From the NCBI GenBank assembly GCA_002404835.1, contig DHKM01000059.1, positions 1 through 23,683 on the forward strand: a DNA stretch of 23,683 nucleotides, read 5' to 3'. Below the pieces are notes generated by a model. That model saw only the letters and a program-made list of their open reading frames with translations, was not told the origin of the DNA and did no database searches. Source of the DNA: Caryophanales bacterium UBA4694 (GTDB taxonomy: Bacteria > Bacillota_I > Bacilli_A > RFN20 > CAG-288). A program made the position numbers and the translations under genes. Positions 15,036 through 23,226 of the stretch are shown here, piece after piece (within the stretch, counting starts at the first letter, position 1; the number at the start of each line of letters is the position of its first letter).

Positions 15036-15647
15036 ATGAGCAAGAAAATATATGGAATGTTGCTTTTCGCTCTCTTATGTTCCTGTCAGAAACCTGTCGA
15101 ATCCCTATCACCGACCGATTCATCTCCGATATCACAAGAAGAAATGACCTCCATCAAATTGGAATCTACGGAATTGGAGCGTTCGGATGGCTCTATTCTT
15201 TGGTACCAGGAGGATGAACTGAACAAAATCGATTTTGAAACGACAATCACATATTCGACGCCGAGCAATATCTCGATGTCGGATAAATTCTCAAGTGTCC
15301 TTCAGAAGAGAGGATTCGATACCAGTGTTTTCATCAAGAACATGGACGCAGTGCTCGAAAATCAGAATCATGAATTCATCTACGGGCTTAAGTATATCTT
15401 GCCAGATGCCATGTCGGCTAAAATCACCCTCCAGATAGACGGAAAGGAAAACAGATTCGGATATTATTGTCTTGGTCTTATTGGATGTCCTAGCGTCAAG
15501 TATCGAATAAATTATCAAGAAGGAGACAAATCCGACTTCTTCGATATCTGGTTGCCCGGAAGCGATTGCAATCCCGTTTTTACCATCAATCATTTCGATG
15601 ACTTGACTGGATTCAAGAGCCAAAAAGAAAAATACAGCCTTCTATGA
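15036..15647 (+). CDS. Predicted lipoprotein, unknown function
   Basis: A 203-residue protein with a clear lipoprotein signal. MSKKIYG forms a basic n-region, MLLFALL the hydrophobic core, and LCSC the lipobox with Cys17 as the lipidated residue. A Ser/Thr/Pro-rich linker (20-40) follows, then a globular region of about 160 residues. AAAGGA precedes the ATG, and the gene starts 13 bases after its neighbour ends, so they form one operon. The mature protein would sit on the outer face of the membrane. Its neighbour is also predicted to be exported, which suggests a joint surface or secreted role. No known domain was recognised. Confidence 0.78.
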   Translation: MSKKIYGMLLFALLCSCQKPVESLSPTDSSPISQEEMTSIKLESTELERSDGSILWYQEDELNKIDFETTITYSTPSNISMSDKFSSVLQKRGFDTSVFIKNMDAVLENQNHEFIYGLKYILPDAMSAKITLQIDGKENRFGYYCLGLIGCPSVKYRINYQEGDKSDFFDIWLPGSDCNPVFTINHFDDLTGFKSQKEKYSLL

Positions 15648-15812
15648 TCTTACGATTGCATCAAAGCATTCATCATTTCAAGACAAATAGTCTGCTCTTC
15701 TTTTGAGGATACGGCGATTGTGCCGATTAAAGTCCAATGGAAACTCACGGCATTTTGTAACGTCTCTATCGAGCAGTGGCAAAACTGATTCCGGTTTTGA
15801 TTTCCGACATTC

Positions 15813-15847
15813 AAAAAGGCTCCCGTTTTCACCTAGGGAGCCTTTTG
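15813..15847. terminator. Bidirectional intrinsic terminator
   Basis: AAAAGGCTCCC (15814-15824) pairs perfectly with GGGAGCCTTTT (15836-15846), with A and T runs on the two sides. It lies between the exported-protein pair (plus) and the end of the CydDC-like operon (minus). Confidence 0.88.
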
Positions 15848-15852
15848 AAATG

Positions 15853-15978
15853 TCATTTATCTGCGATCTTTCTTCTAAGCAGATACTGAATCAAGATGAC
15901 GATAAGAGATAAAACAGCAATAGACACAGCCACAATAGTGGCAATGACTTTGTGATCAGATAGACTCATCAAGAACAT
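15853..15978 (-). CDS. 41-residue single-pass membrane microprotein at the end of the CydDC-like operon
   Basis: The small ORF reads MFLMSLSDHK, then a hydrophobic helix of about 20 residues (VIATIVAVSIAVLSLIVILI), then QYLLRRKIADK. The positively charged C-terminal tail suggests N-out, C-in topology. AAGGAGG lies eight bases before the ATG. Its first ten bases overlap the end of the CydC-like gene, and the operon terminator follows six bases after its stop, so it is almost surely translated. Small single-pass subunits of transporters and of cytochrome bd oxidase (CydX, about 30-40 residues) are a precedent, but there is no sequence match to CydX that I can claim. It would be easy to miss because of its size. 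Confidence 0.75.
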   Translation of the reverse strand: MFLMSLSDHKVIATIVAVSIAVLSLIVILIQYLLRRKIADK

Positions 15979-17630
15979 AAGATTCCCTCCTTGATATGAT
16001 AGACTCTATGACAGATGGAAAGGGATGTCATGCGATGGGAAATCAGGATGATGGCTTTGTCCTTCCCTTCTTTTTTCAGTTGGTTGAGTATCAAAGCTTC
16101 GTTGTAGGCATCGACGTTGCTGGTTGCCTCATCCAGCAGAATAAGAGGTGTGTCTTTCAAAAACACTCGTGCCAAGCCTAAGCGCTGCCTTTCTCCGGAC
16201 GATAGGTTATCGGACAAATCATTTATTTCTGTTTCCAGTTTCTTGTCCAATGACATGACTTTGTCATAGATTCCGGCTTTCTTCAAAGCTTGATAGAGTT
16301 CCTCATCTGTTGCATTCTCTTTTGCAATCCTAAGATTGTAGGCAATTGTATTCTTGAAAAGGTAAGTATTTTGAGAAAACAGAGTCACATTATCACTTAT
16401 AGCTTTTCTGGAATAGTTCTTAACTTCTCTTCCGTTGTATTTTACGGATCCGGAATCCGGGTTTTCGAAATGAAGAAGCAGTTTCAGCAATGTGGATTTT
16501 CCGCATCCGCTTTTTCCTTCGATTCCGATGATTTCGCCTTTTTTCACCGTAAAGGAGATATCCTTGATCACCGGCTTCTTCTTATCATAGGAGAAAGAAA
16601 GATGACTGACATCAAGGTTTGCGAACGCAAAGTCTTCTGTTCCGTCCTTAACCTTGATTTCTTCTTCCATGATTCCAAGAATCCTCCTTGCCGAAGCAAA
16701 GGACATCGTCAGATTCGAGGGAAGATTCGCTAGGTTCACGACAGGGCCAAAGGAGGTCGCCAACATGAAGTAGGCAAGGATCATTTTGGTAGGTAGAATC
16801 GTTCCCTGACGTGAGAGGAGATAGGAAACGAAGATGACGATGATGTCGGATAGAATGATAAGCAGGTTGACAATAGAGGAAAAGACCAAGGATCTGTCAT
16901 TCAGTTTTCCGTTGATCCGGTTGATGTCTTCGGTATCCGTCGATAGTATTTTTCCTTCTTCTTTTTCTTTCTGGAAGAAGAGGATTTCCTTGATTCCGTA
17001 GCAGGAGTTGAGATAATCGTTTTCGTTCTCGCTCAGTTTCTTTCGATATTCCATTCCGAGTTTTCGGTTGGAAAGATAGAACAAGACAGAAGTAAGGCCT
17101 CCGATCAGAAGATAAAAGGCAAGGGCTATCAGGGAGAAGGAATAGGAGACAAGAATTCCGAAGAGGACAAGAACGACAAGCTCCGTAGCTATGGCAATGA
17201 AGAACGGCGTGATGGTATGAGCATAGAACACTTCAAGACTTTCCGTATCGGACTGAAGGATGGAGAGAAGTTCGCCTCTGTTTCTTTCGTCAAGCACTTT
17301 GCTTCCCTGTTTCCTGAGGGCAGAGAAGACATTGTTTCTAACCATGCCTAATAGAGTGAAAGCCATATAGTGATTCAGGTATTGTTCGATGTACCGCAGG
17401 AATCCTCTCAGGAATCCGGATATCAGAGTACAGGCAATAATCCATCCGAAGGGCATCGAAATGTCGCTTCCCAGGATTTTCATGATACCAAGGGCGGCAA
17501 AGAACGTGATTGCCATGCTGGACAAAAAGCCAAGCGTTCCGACAACCACGGCAAGGACAAGAAGATAGCGTTTGCCTTTGACTATCTTCAGCATTCCCTT
17601 AAGAAGGGAGAAGAACGAATGTTTCTTCAT
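15969..17630 (-). CDS. cydC: ABC half-transporter (permease-ATPase), CydC-like
   Basis: A 553-residue fused membrane/ATPase protein with five or six hydrophobic helices in the first ~310 residues. The nucleotide-binding domain has Walker A GKSGCGKST, a Q-loop SQNTYLF, Walker B LILLDEATSNVD and H-loop ISHR. The signature is LSSGE rather than the usual LSGGE. It would pair with the CydD-like protein. CydDC exports cysteine/glutathione and is needed for cytochrome bd assembly in model bacteria, but no cydAB is in view, so heme or thiol export is inferred from family. The start at 17630 has GGGAGG upstream, and its ATG overlaps the CydD-like stop (ATGA). Confidence 0.8.
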   Translation of the reverse strand: MKKHSFFSLLKGMLKIVKGKRYLLVLAVVVGTLGFLSSMAITFFAALGIMKILGSDISMPFGWIIACTLISGFLRGFLRYIEQYLNHYMAFTLLGMVRNNVFSALRKQGSKVLDERNRGELLSILQSDTESLEVFYAHTITPFFIAIATELVVLVLFGILVSYSFSLIALAFYLLIGGLTSVLFYLSNRKLGMEYRKKLSENENDYLNSCYGIKEILFFQKEKEEGKILSTDTEDINRINGKLNDRSLVFSSIVNLLIILSDIIVIFVSYLLSRQGTILPTKMILAYFMLATSFGPVVNLANLPSNLTMSFASARRILGIMEEEIKVKDGTEDFAFANLDVSHLSFSYDKKKPVIKDISFTVKKGEIIGIEGKSGCGKSTLLKLLLHFENPDSGSVKYNGREVKNYSRKAISDNVTLFSQNTYLFKNTIAYNLRIAKENATDEELYQALKKAGIYDKVMSLDKKLETEINDLSDNLSSGERQRLGLARVFLKDTPLILLDEATSNVDAYNEALILNQLKKEGKDKAIILISHRMTSLSICHRVYHIKEGILCS

Positions 17631-19336
17631 AATATTTCCTCCCATCTTCTTTCGTTTTCCATGTTCTGCATGAAGGGGCTGCACGTCTTCAGCAGTTCGT
17701 CTACTGTTCCGGAAAGAAGTTTTCCCTGTTCTTTGTCGAAATAATAAACATAATCAGCTTTTAGGGCATTATGGAGTCTGTGGGAAATGAAAAGGACGAT
17801 GCAGTTCTTGCTAAGTTCATGGATTTTGTCGAGGATGATTTCTTCGCTTTCCTTGTCGATATTGCTCGTCGTCTCATCGAAAACGTAGAAATCCCTCTTT
17901 GTAGAAAGATAATAGCTGAGAACCAGTCTCTGCTTTTCCCCGCCGGATAGATCGTTTGCGCCTTCCTGTGGAACATAATCAAGCCCTCCGGCATCCATGA
18001 CTCTGTCTTTCAGCGATACTTCCTCAAGAAGAGCTAGCATGGTCTTTTCATCCAATTCCGGATGATAGAACCTGAATCCGTCCCGGATGGAGAGATGAAG
18101 AAGAAAGGTGTCATTTGAAAGATAGCAGACATGTTTACGGTAATCGGCAATATCCAGAGACGACAGTTCTTTCGCATCGATTCGGATTTTTCCTTCGTAT
18201 CCCTCAAGCTGCCTTGTCAGGATTTTGCTCAGTGTGCTTTTCCCGCATCCGGAGTCTCCGATCAAGGACGTGAATCCTTTTTTCAGCACCATGTTTATAT
18301 TCTGAAGGATATTCTCTTTAGCATCCGGATAATGGTAAGAGACGTTTTCCAGCTGTATTTCGGATATCGTATCCATCTTTTCCGTTCCGTTTTCCATGCA
18401 TTCTTCTTTGAGCATGGTTATGACTTTCTTTCCGGCCGTTGCACCATTCATGGCAACATGGAATGCCGATCCTAAAGCGCGCATAGGAAGGAAGAATTCC
18501 GCACCGATAAGAACCATGAACATGGCAATCTGGAACGTCACTTCCTGATTTCTGAGGCCAAGCAATGTCAACACGATGCCAACGCTTGCTCCGCCATAGG
18601 CTACAAGATCCATAATGGTTGTGGAAAACAGCTGCATCACAAGAACCTTCATGGTGATTCTGCGGAATTCTTCCGAATTCTTCTTCATCTCTTCTTCCAT
18701 CTTCTTGTCATAATGGAAAATCAGAAGTTCCTTCATTCCGGATACCGAATCAAGATAAGCTCCGCCAAGCGATAAGTATCTATTCCAATATACGGCAAAA
18801 ATCTTCTTCGCCCATTTCGATACAAGAATAATGGACATCGGAATCAGAGGCACACAGAGAAGATAGACAAGGCTTACCTTGTAAGAAAAGAAACAGAACA
18901 GGACGAAGAGAGAAATCGGTGCAATCATGCTATAAAAGAAAGAAGGAAGATAAGAAGAATAGTATAGTCTCAGCTGTTCGATTCCTTCGGAACTCAGCTG
19001 AGCGATTTCCTGGACTTTCAGTCTGCTTCTTCCGTTTAGGGAAACGTATTTCATGTAAATATCGTTCCTAATCTTCATCGAAACATAATCCGCTAGATAA
19101 TTGGACATTTTTCCTTTGAGAATATAGAAGAGGATGAAGGGTACAGTCAAAGCAAGACTGGTCAAAAGGAAATAGGTTCCGATATCGTAGTTGGCTGCCA
19201 AATAGCTTTCTATGCTTTTTGTCAGACAGAAGGTGGATGACACGGAAGAAACGAGGTCCAAAAAGGAACAAAGCACGATGAAAACGAGGATATGCCTTTT
19301 ACCTTTGATGTAATTCAGAAGATCCTTATCAATCAT
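17627..19336 (-). CDS. cydD: ABC half-transporter (permease-ATPase), CydD-like
   Basis: A 569-residue protein. Its transmembrane region (1-310) carries the CydD-type stretch EGIEQLRLYYSSYLPSFFYS (117-136), which is the main reason for the CydD label. The ATPase domain has Walker A GDSGCGKST (360-368), signature LSGGEKQR (463-470), Walker B FYVFDE and H-loop ISHR. The Q-loop reads CYLSNDTFL with Asn where Gln is expected, so it may be a degenerate catalytic site. The start at 19336 lies in an 8-base overlap with the DUF454 gene (ATGATTGA) and has GGAG and AAGGA just upstream. It acts with the CydC-like protein as a heterodimer. Confidence 0.82.
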   Translation of the reverse strand: MIDKDLLNYIKGKRHILVFIVLCSFLDLVSSVSSTFCLTKSIESYLAANYDIGTYFLLTSLALTVPFILFYILKGKMSNYLADYVSMKIRNDIYMKYVSLNGRSRLKVQEIAQLSSEGIEQLRLYYSSYLPSFFYSMIAPISLFVLFCFFSYKVSLVYLLCVPLIPMSIILVSKWAKKIFAVYWNRYLSLGGAYLDSVSGMKELLIFHYDKKMEEEMKKNSEEFRRITMKVLVMQLFSTTIMDLVAYGGASVGIVLTLLGLRNQEVTFQIAMFMVLIGAEFFLPMRALGSAFHVAMNGATAGKKVITMLKEECMENGTEKMDTISEIQLENVSYHYPDAKENILQNINMVLKKGFTSLIGDSGCGKSTLSKILTRQLEGYEGKIRIDAKELSSLDIADYRKHVCYLSNDTFLLHLSIRDGFRFYHPELDEKTMLALLEEVSLKDRVMDAGGLDYVPQEGANDLSGGEKQRLVLSYYLSTKRDFYVFDETTSNIDKESEEIILDKIHELSKNCIVLFISHRLHNALKADYVYYFDKEQGKLLSGTVDELLKTCSPFMQNMENERRWEEIL

Positions 19337-19787
19337 TTCCTTCTTTCTCCTTCCTATCGTTTTCTTTGATTTGCAGGTATTCTTTTCTTCCAATCGGGGT
19401 GATACGGAAGACAAAATACAGATATTTGATGGCAATCAGTACGACAAACACCACGCTCATCACCGGTTTGTCTATAAGCCATAGAGAGACTAGAAGCATG
19501 GCCGTCACACTCACCAGAAGTATCATTTCGCCATAGACGGTCATGACCCTGTGATTCACGAAATTTCCCATGTGGTTTAGATAAAGCTTGGAATTCAGAA
19601 ACCAGTTCGCAAATCTTTCGTTTCCCCGGACAAAACAGAAGGCTGTCAACAGGTAGAAGGGAACGGTAGGAATGATGGGCAGGAATATTCCGATGGTACC
19701 TAAGGCAAGGGAAATGATTCCTATCACAAGGAAAATAATCCTCAGGATTCTGCTTCTGGATAATTTGGATTCGTTTTCTGGTTTCAT
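19329..19787 (-). CDS. YbaN/DUF454 family inner-membrane protein
   Basis: A 152-residue membrane protein. The diagnostic segment LGTIGIFLPIIPTVPFYLLT (29-48), followed by AFCFVRGNERFANWFLNS, matches the DUF454/YbaN family closely. Hydrophobic helices lie near 14-48, 86-104 and 108-127. The family has no settled biochemical role; it often sits next to CydDC-like exporters and heme-related regulators. AGAGGA precedes the ATG at 19787. It leads the four-gene operon and overlaps the CydD-like gene by eight bases. Confidence 0.88.
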   Translation of the reverse strand: MKPENESKLSRSRILRIIFLVIGIISLALGTIGIFLPIIPTVPFYLLTAFCFVRGNERFANWFLNSKLYLNHMGNFVNHRVMTVYGEMILLVSVTAMLLVSLWLIDKPVMSVVFVVLIAIKYLYFVFRITPIGRKEYLQIKENDRKEKEGND

Positions 19788-19814
19788 TTTTTGTCCTCTG
19801 GAGTAGCACACTGC

Positions 19815-19832
19815 AATTAGTTCTGACTAATT
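19815..19832. promoter_or_regulatory. Candidate operator upstream of the YbaN-CydDC operon
   Basis: AATTAGT and ACTAATT are perfect arms around TCTG, 28 bases before the first start codon, with further AACTA half-sites just beyond (19833-19843). MarR- or TetR-type regulators use such sites. No clear -35/-10 pair was found. Confidence 0.5.
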
Positions 19833-20030
19833 AACTACAACTAACATGATATCATTTTCTGTTGTCAGATGAAAAGAAAAACAATCCATTCTTTCCTCCG
19901 TGTTCAGATGGATCGTATTTTCATCTAAGACAACGAATAGGTCTTCGTCGTTTTTTAGTAAGAAATGGGTTCATCTTTTCCCATCGGGTGATCAGACGAA
20001 GATTTCCGTATTTCTCTGGTCTTGCCATCA

Positions 20031-20064
20031 AAAAACACCATCTGCTTCGGATGATGTTTTTTCG
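20031..20064 (-). terminator. Intrinsic terminator after the Big_2-like lipoprotein gene
   Basis: On the minus strand, AAAACATCATC and GATGGTGTTTT pair (one G-U) around a 7-base loop, followed by T residues. It lies just past the stop codon at 20072. Confidence 0.75.
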
Positions 20065-20071
20065 ATGCGGC

Positions 20072-20842
20072 TTATTCTTTGTCCTTGGCGGTGACACCGG
20101 AAAGAAGAATGAAATCCGTCATCGGTCCACCGGTAGGAATGTATCCGGAGAGTCTTGCTCCGCTATCCTCATCTAGGGCAAAGTCGAGATTGAAGGTGTA
20201 GAATCCGACGTCTGCATACTCTTCATCGAAACGGAATTCAATCTGGGCAGACTTGACGGCATAGTTGCCGATGATTTCCACGCTCGACTCCTCGATTGCT
20301 TCGCCAAGAGCCTGAATAACCATCTTTCCGCGATAGAATTCAAAGATGCCGTCTTCCATGAGTTTAGGCTGTACTTTTATGTCGCAGCCCATCGCTTCGA
20401 CTCTTTTGCTTGCGCCATATACGCCCATATAATCGTATACGCATACAACATCGATTGTGTAAGTTTCCTCTTTGAACTTCAGAAGGATCGTCGTGCTTCC
20501 TTCGTCTTTCAGGGCTTTTATGGTTCCGTTGGAATCAATGGAAATCAAAGAGGGATCCTCGGCTTTGTAGCTGACTAGGTTTTCTGCGGTAGTCGTATAG
20601 CAGTTTCGGATGTCATAGCTGTCTCCGATTCCTTTCAGAAGAATGGCATCGATATCCAAGGTAAATGATTCCTGAGTCGATTCTTTTTTGTCTGTTGAAT
20701 CCGTATTTTTGCTGTTCGGTTCCACTTCCGAAGCGGATGGTTTCGATTCGGCCGTGGATGTCGGTTTATTGGTTTCTTTTCCGCAGGCAGATAATGTCAA
20801 AGCCATGAGGATTGTCATAAGTGCTTTTTCTGTTCTTTTCAT
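20072..20842 (-). CDS. Lipoprotein with a Big_2-like (bacterial Ig) domain
   Basis: A 256-residue predicted surface lipoprotein. MKRTEKALMTILMALTLSAC is a textbook signal with lipobox LSAC and Cys20. A Ser/Thr/Glu-rich linker (about 23-55) follows, then an Ig-like repeat with the DPSLISIDSNGTIKALKDEG and STTILLKF motifs typical of Big_2 domains. A C-terminal beta-rich part of unknown type ends the protein. AAAGGA lies nine bases before the ATG. The start overlaps the stop of the upstream metalloprotease remnant (ATGA), so it was once coupled to it. Because that upstream gene is broken and cut off, expression of this one may depend on an unseen promoter. Adhesion or a peptidase helper role is possible. 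Confidence 0.82.
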   Translation of the reverse strand: MKRTEKALMTILMALTLSACGKETNKPTSTAESKPSASEVEPNSKNTDSTDKKESTQESFTLDIDAILLKGIGDSYDIRNCYTTTAENLVSYKAEDPSLISIDSNGTIKALKDEGSTTILLKFKEETYTIDVVCVYDYMGVYGASKRVEAMGCDIKVQPKLMEDGIFEFYRGKMVIQALGEAIEESSVEIIGNYAVKSAQIEFRFDEEYADVGFYTFNLDFALDEDSGARLSGYIPTGGPMTDFILLSGVTAKDKE

Positions 20843-21344
20843 TTCGTCTGTTCCTTTCTCACCAAATAGGAGCGTATGGTGTTGTAATTGTTCTTCTGCT
20901 GTCCGTCTTTTCCCATCAGAATCATAGCCGGTATGATGATGGTATAGCCCTGTTTTTCTTTCAGGTTCTCCTTGAAATGGATTTTGAGTGTATTCTTTTC
21001 CACTGTGGTTTCGTATTCGGATTTTGCGATTTCCTTGTTCTGGGAAGCAATTCGGATTTTGTCCAAAGCCCCGCCGGTATAGGAGTCTTGGAATAATCTT
21101 CTTCTGTTCTGTCGGTCGTATCATAGGAGTAATAATCGTTAAGTCCCATCAGATGTCCTGTCTCGTGGATGAGGGAATTGAGATTATAGGAAACAGGCGG
21201 CGCACTTGGATAGAGCGTACTTCCGGAAGCAAAGATGTATCCTTTTATCTTCTTGGAAAAATCATCCGGGGAATCTTCCCATGTGGAGCGATAGGCAGCA
21301 TTGTAGATTTCATTTCCAGAAACGATGCTTCTTTCTTCAAGCAC
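20839..21344 (-). pseudogene. Truncated, frameshifted zinc metalloprotease (HExxH)
   Basis: The upstream frame (about 21069-21344) carries SLIHETGHLMGLNDYYSYD, a zinc-binding HExxH with the extended GLxDYY seen in M6-type (immune inhibitor A-like) peptidases. After PIPAG the frame fails. Sense resumes in another frame as LDKIRIASQNKEIAKSEYET and runs to the TGA at 20839, with a TYTV/IPA-type end (GYTIIIPAMILMGKDGQ) that resembles an SbsA-type Ig (Big_5) domain. The switch sits at a CCCC run (21069-21072). The 5' end is missing: TGA TAA precede the first sense codons, where oppD begins on the other strand. M6 peptidases exceed 600 residues, so most of it is gone. Confidence 0.7.
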
Positions 21345-21537
21345 GGATTATCAGGCAAAGGAAGAATCCAATGGCTTCATGCCAGACCCAATCCACAAGG
21401 CAAAGGGGTGTTATTTCTGTTCCAAGTGTCCCTATTGCAAGGACTTATGCAGAAGTAAGATGCCACCTCTTGCCGATAGCGGTGAGAATAGAAAAGTTCG
21501 TTGTTTCTTCTACAAGGAGATTAAAAAACATGAGTGA
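21345..21537 (+). pseudogene. oppD: 3' stub of oppD (oligopeptide ABC transporter ATPase)
   Basis: The reading ends in GCYFCSKCPYCKDLCRSKMP then PLADSG and a Cys-rich tail, which is the C-terminal oligopeptide/dipeptide transporter domain of OppD (about the last 50-60 residues of a ~330-residue protein). The ATPase part is absent; sequence 5' of about 21345 belongs to the opposite-strand protease remnant. It still overlaps oppF by 8 bases (ATGAGTGA), as in intact opp operons, and AAGGAG for oppF lies inside it. Confidence 0.8.
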
Positions 21538-22498
21538 CGAGATCCTATTGTCCTTAGAGGATGTCTCGATGGATTTCGAGATAAAATCCGATCATCTGTT
21601 TGCAAGAAAAAGTCATCTCAGTGCCGTCAATCATGTTTCCTTGTCAATAAGGAAGAACGAAACACTCGGTCTTGTCGGTGAAAGCGGATGCGGAAAATCA
21701 ACACTCGCCGATATTACACTTGGCCTAGTCCGTCCTTCTTCTGGGAAAGTAATCTTCGAAGGCGAGGCCTTTACTTCCTATAAAGGAAAAAGACTTTTCG
21801 AAATACGTAAAAAGATGAACAAGGTCTTCCAGGATCCGGGAACCAGTCTCAATCCAAGAATGACCGTCTATGAAATCTTGAAGGAACCCCTCCTTTTCGG
21901 AAGAAAGGATCTGAACGAAGAAGGACGAAAGGAAATCATTCTCAATGCGCTGTCCGAAGTAGGTCTGAACCGGGATGATATGGATCGATACCCAGGAGAA
22001 TTCTCTGGCGGTCAACAGCAGAGAATCGCTATACTCCGTTCCCTCATGTTAAATCCGGACTATTTGGTACTGGATGAACCTACTTCTTCTCTGGATGCTT
22101 CCATCCATGGCCAGATTATGCAGCTTCTTCAGGATTTCAAAAGGAAGAAGAATGTCTCCTATCTTTTTATTTCGCACAACCTAAATGCTATAAAGGCTAT
22201 TTCCGATTCTGTCGCTGTAATGTACTTGGGAAGAATTGTCGAATACGGAAAGAAAGAGGATATATTCGCAAATCCCCTTCATCCCTACACGAAGGCACTT
22301 CTTTCTTCTTCCTTGGATTTGACAGGAAAAGAAAAGCCGATTGTCCTTTCCGGAGAAGTACCTTCGCCGATTGATCCTGAAAATCACTGCCGATTCTATT
22401 CTCGTTGTCCGTTTCGAAATGACGATTGTCTAAAAGACATACGGAAACTAGCAGAAATATATCCTGGACATTTTGCGGAGTGTTCCAGAATCAAATGA
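21530..22498 (+). CDS. oppF: Oligopeptide ABC transporter ATP-binding protein OppF
   Basis: A 322-residue cytoplasmic ATPase that energises peptide import. It has Walker A GESGCGKST near 52-60, Q-loop FQDP, OppF-type SLNPRMTV, signature FSGGQQQR, Walker B YLVLDEPTSSLD and H-loop ISHN. The C-terminal oligo_HPY part holds HPYTKALLSS and CRFYSRCPFRNDDC. The start at 21530 overlaps the oppD stub, with AAGGAG upstream. OppA, B, C and most of D are missing, so this gene is probably an orphan left by a rearrangement. It might still serve a transporter encoded elsewhere, since the reading frame is intact. Confidence 0.92.
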   Translation: MSDEILLSLEDVSMDFEIKSDHLFARKSHLSAVNHVSLSIRKNETLGLVGESGCGKSTLADITLGLVRPSSGKVIFEGEAFTSYKGKRLFEIRKKMNKVFQDPGTSLNPRMTVYEILKEPLLFGRKDLNEEGRKEIILNALSEVGLNRDDMDRYPGEFSGGQQQRIAILRSLMLNPDYLVLDEPTSSLDASIHGQIMQLLQDFKRKKNVSYLFISHNLNAIKAISDSVAVMYLGRIVEYGKKEDIFANPLHPYTKALLSSSLDLTGKEKPIVLSGEVPSPIDPENHCRFYSRCPFRNDDCLKDIRKLAEIYPGHFAECSRIK

Positions 22499-22749
22499 AC
22501 CATTAGAAATCAAAAAAACGAATGGATTCTTTTCTCTTAGCATCCTTGTAGAGGATTAATACTATTGAATAACTGGCAAAATTTTATGAGCACAGTTTCC
22601 GTTTTCACATAAGCAAAAAAGCTCCCATAGAAGCATTTCAGCGATAGATTGTTTAATAGCTAAACATTCAGAAACAACATAATCCGCTTTCTTGATTTAC
22701 AAGCAAGGTCGAATTATAGACAACGGATTAAACAAGGCAATGTATCGAT
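22499..22749. other. Intergenic stretch with possible decayed coding remnant
   Basis: No convincing gene. A minus-strand frame of about 45 codons (roughly 22554-22690) reads KKADYVVSECLAIKQSIAEM then LLWELFCLCENGNC before a TAG, but has a TAA just before it and no start with a ribosome site. It may be a remnant. Confidence 0.35.
22614..22635 (-). terminator. Possible terminator of the YcxB-like gene
   Basis: On the minus strand, GCTTC-TATG-GGAGC forms a 5-bp stem (one G-U) followed by TTTTTT. It lies about 115 bases past the stop, so the link is loose. Confidence 0.35.
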
Positions 22750-23226
22750 TCACTGATTGCAATCCAAGTTCACCATTTCGTTTAGAGGAATCGACTTGGG
22801 AATGACAGCCCATTGTCGCTTATTATCAAACACAATCCAATATCCGTTCTTCTCTTTTAACTTCGTGGGTTTCATCGTTTTCCCGAAACTGACTGCACCA
22901 GGACAAGAAGCCAGAGTTTCTCTTTTGCAGCTCAATGTCAATGTACCATCTTCATTGAAAACCAAATGGCATTGTTTGAAAATCTGAACACCGCCATTGG
23001 TGAAGGCAAAAAACCAAACCAATCCATTGGCTATAGATAAGAAAGGAATCGGAATAATATAGTACCAATTGATCCCTTGTCTGGAGGTCAATCCCAAAAG
23101 AATGCCATCTGCAGTCAGCAAAGACAAGATAAAAAGCATAGATAATAAATAGTATCTTCTTTCGTATCTGAGAATTTTACCAAAATCCTTTCTCGGTAAA
23201 TAAAACTCAAATTCCTTGATTTCCAT
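22750..23226 (-). CDS. Small membrane protein, YcxB-like
   Basis: A 158-residue protein with two membrane helices (about 25-46 and 54-76) and a C-terminal soluble region ending in YWIVFDNKRQWAVIPKSIPL. The VIPK motif and the two-helix layout match YcxB-like proteins, which lack a known function. I start it at the ATG at 23226, with TTGGAGG upstream; a TTG 12 bases earlier overlaps that site. It is flanked by AT-rich DNA and no operon partner is visible. The family call is moderate. Confidence 0.7.
   Translation of the reverse strand: MEIKEFEFYLPRKDFGKILRYERRYYLLSMLFILSLLTADGILLGLTSRQGINWYYIIPIPFLSIANGLVWFFAFTNGGVQIFKQCHLVFNEDGTLTLSCKRETLASCPGAVSFGKTMKPTKLKEKNGYWIVFDNKRQWAVIPKSIPLNEMVNLDCNQ

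Noticed and set aside
15650..15832. 60-codon minus-strand frame between the lipoprotein gene and the terminator
   Set aside because: It starts inside the terminator hairpin, has no ribosome site and matches nothing I know; at most a remnant.
19926..20028. 34-codon minus-strand ORF (MARPEKYGNLRLITRWEKMN then a basic tail)
   Set aside because: The start follows a terminator T run with no ribosome site, and it ends at a TGA well before the next gene. Possible remnant, not supported as a gene.
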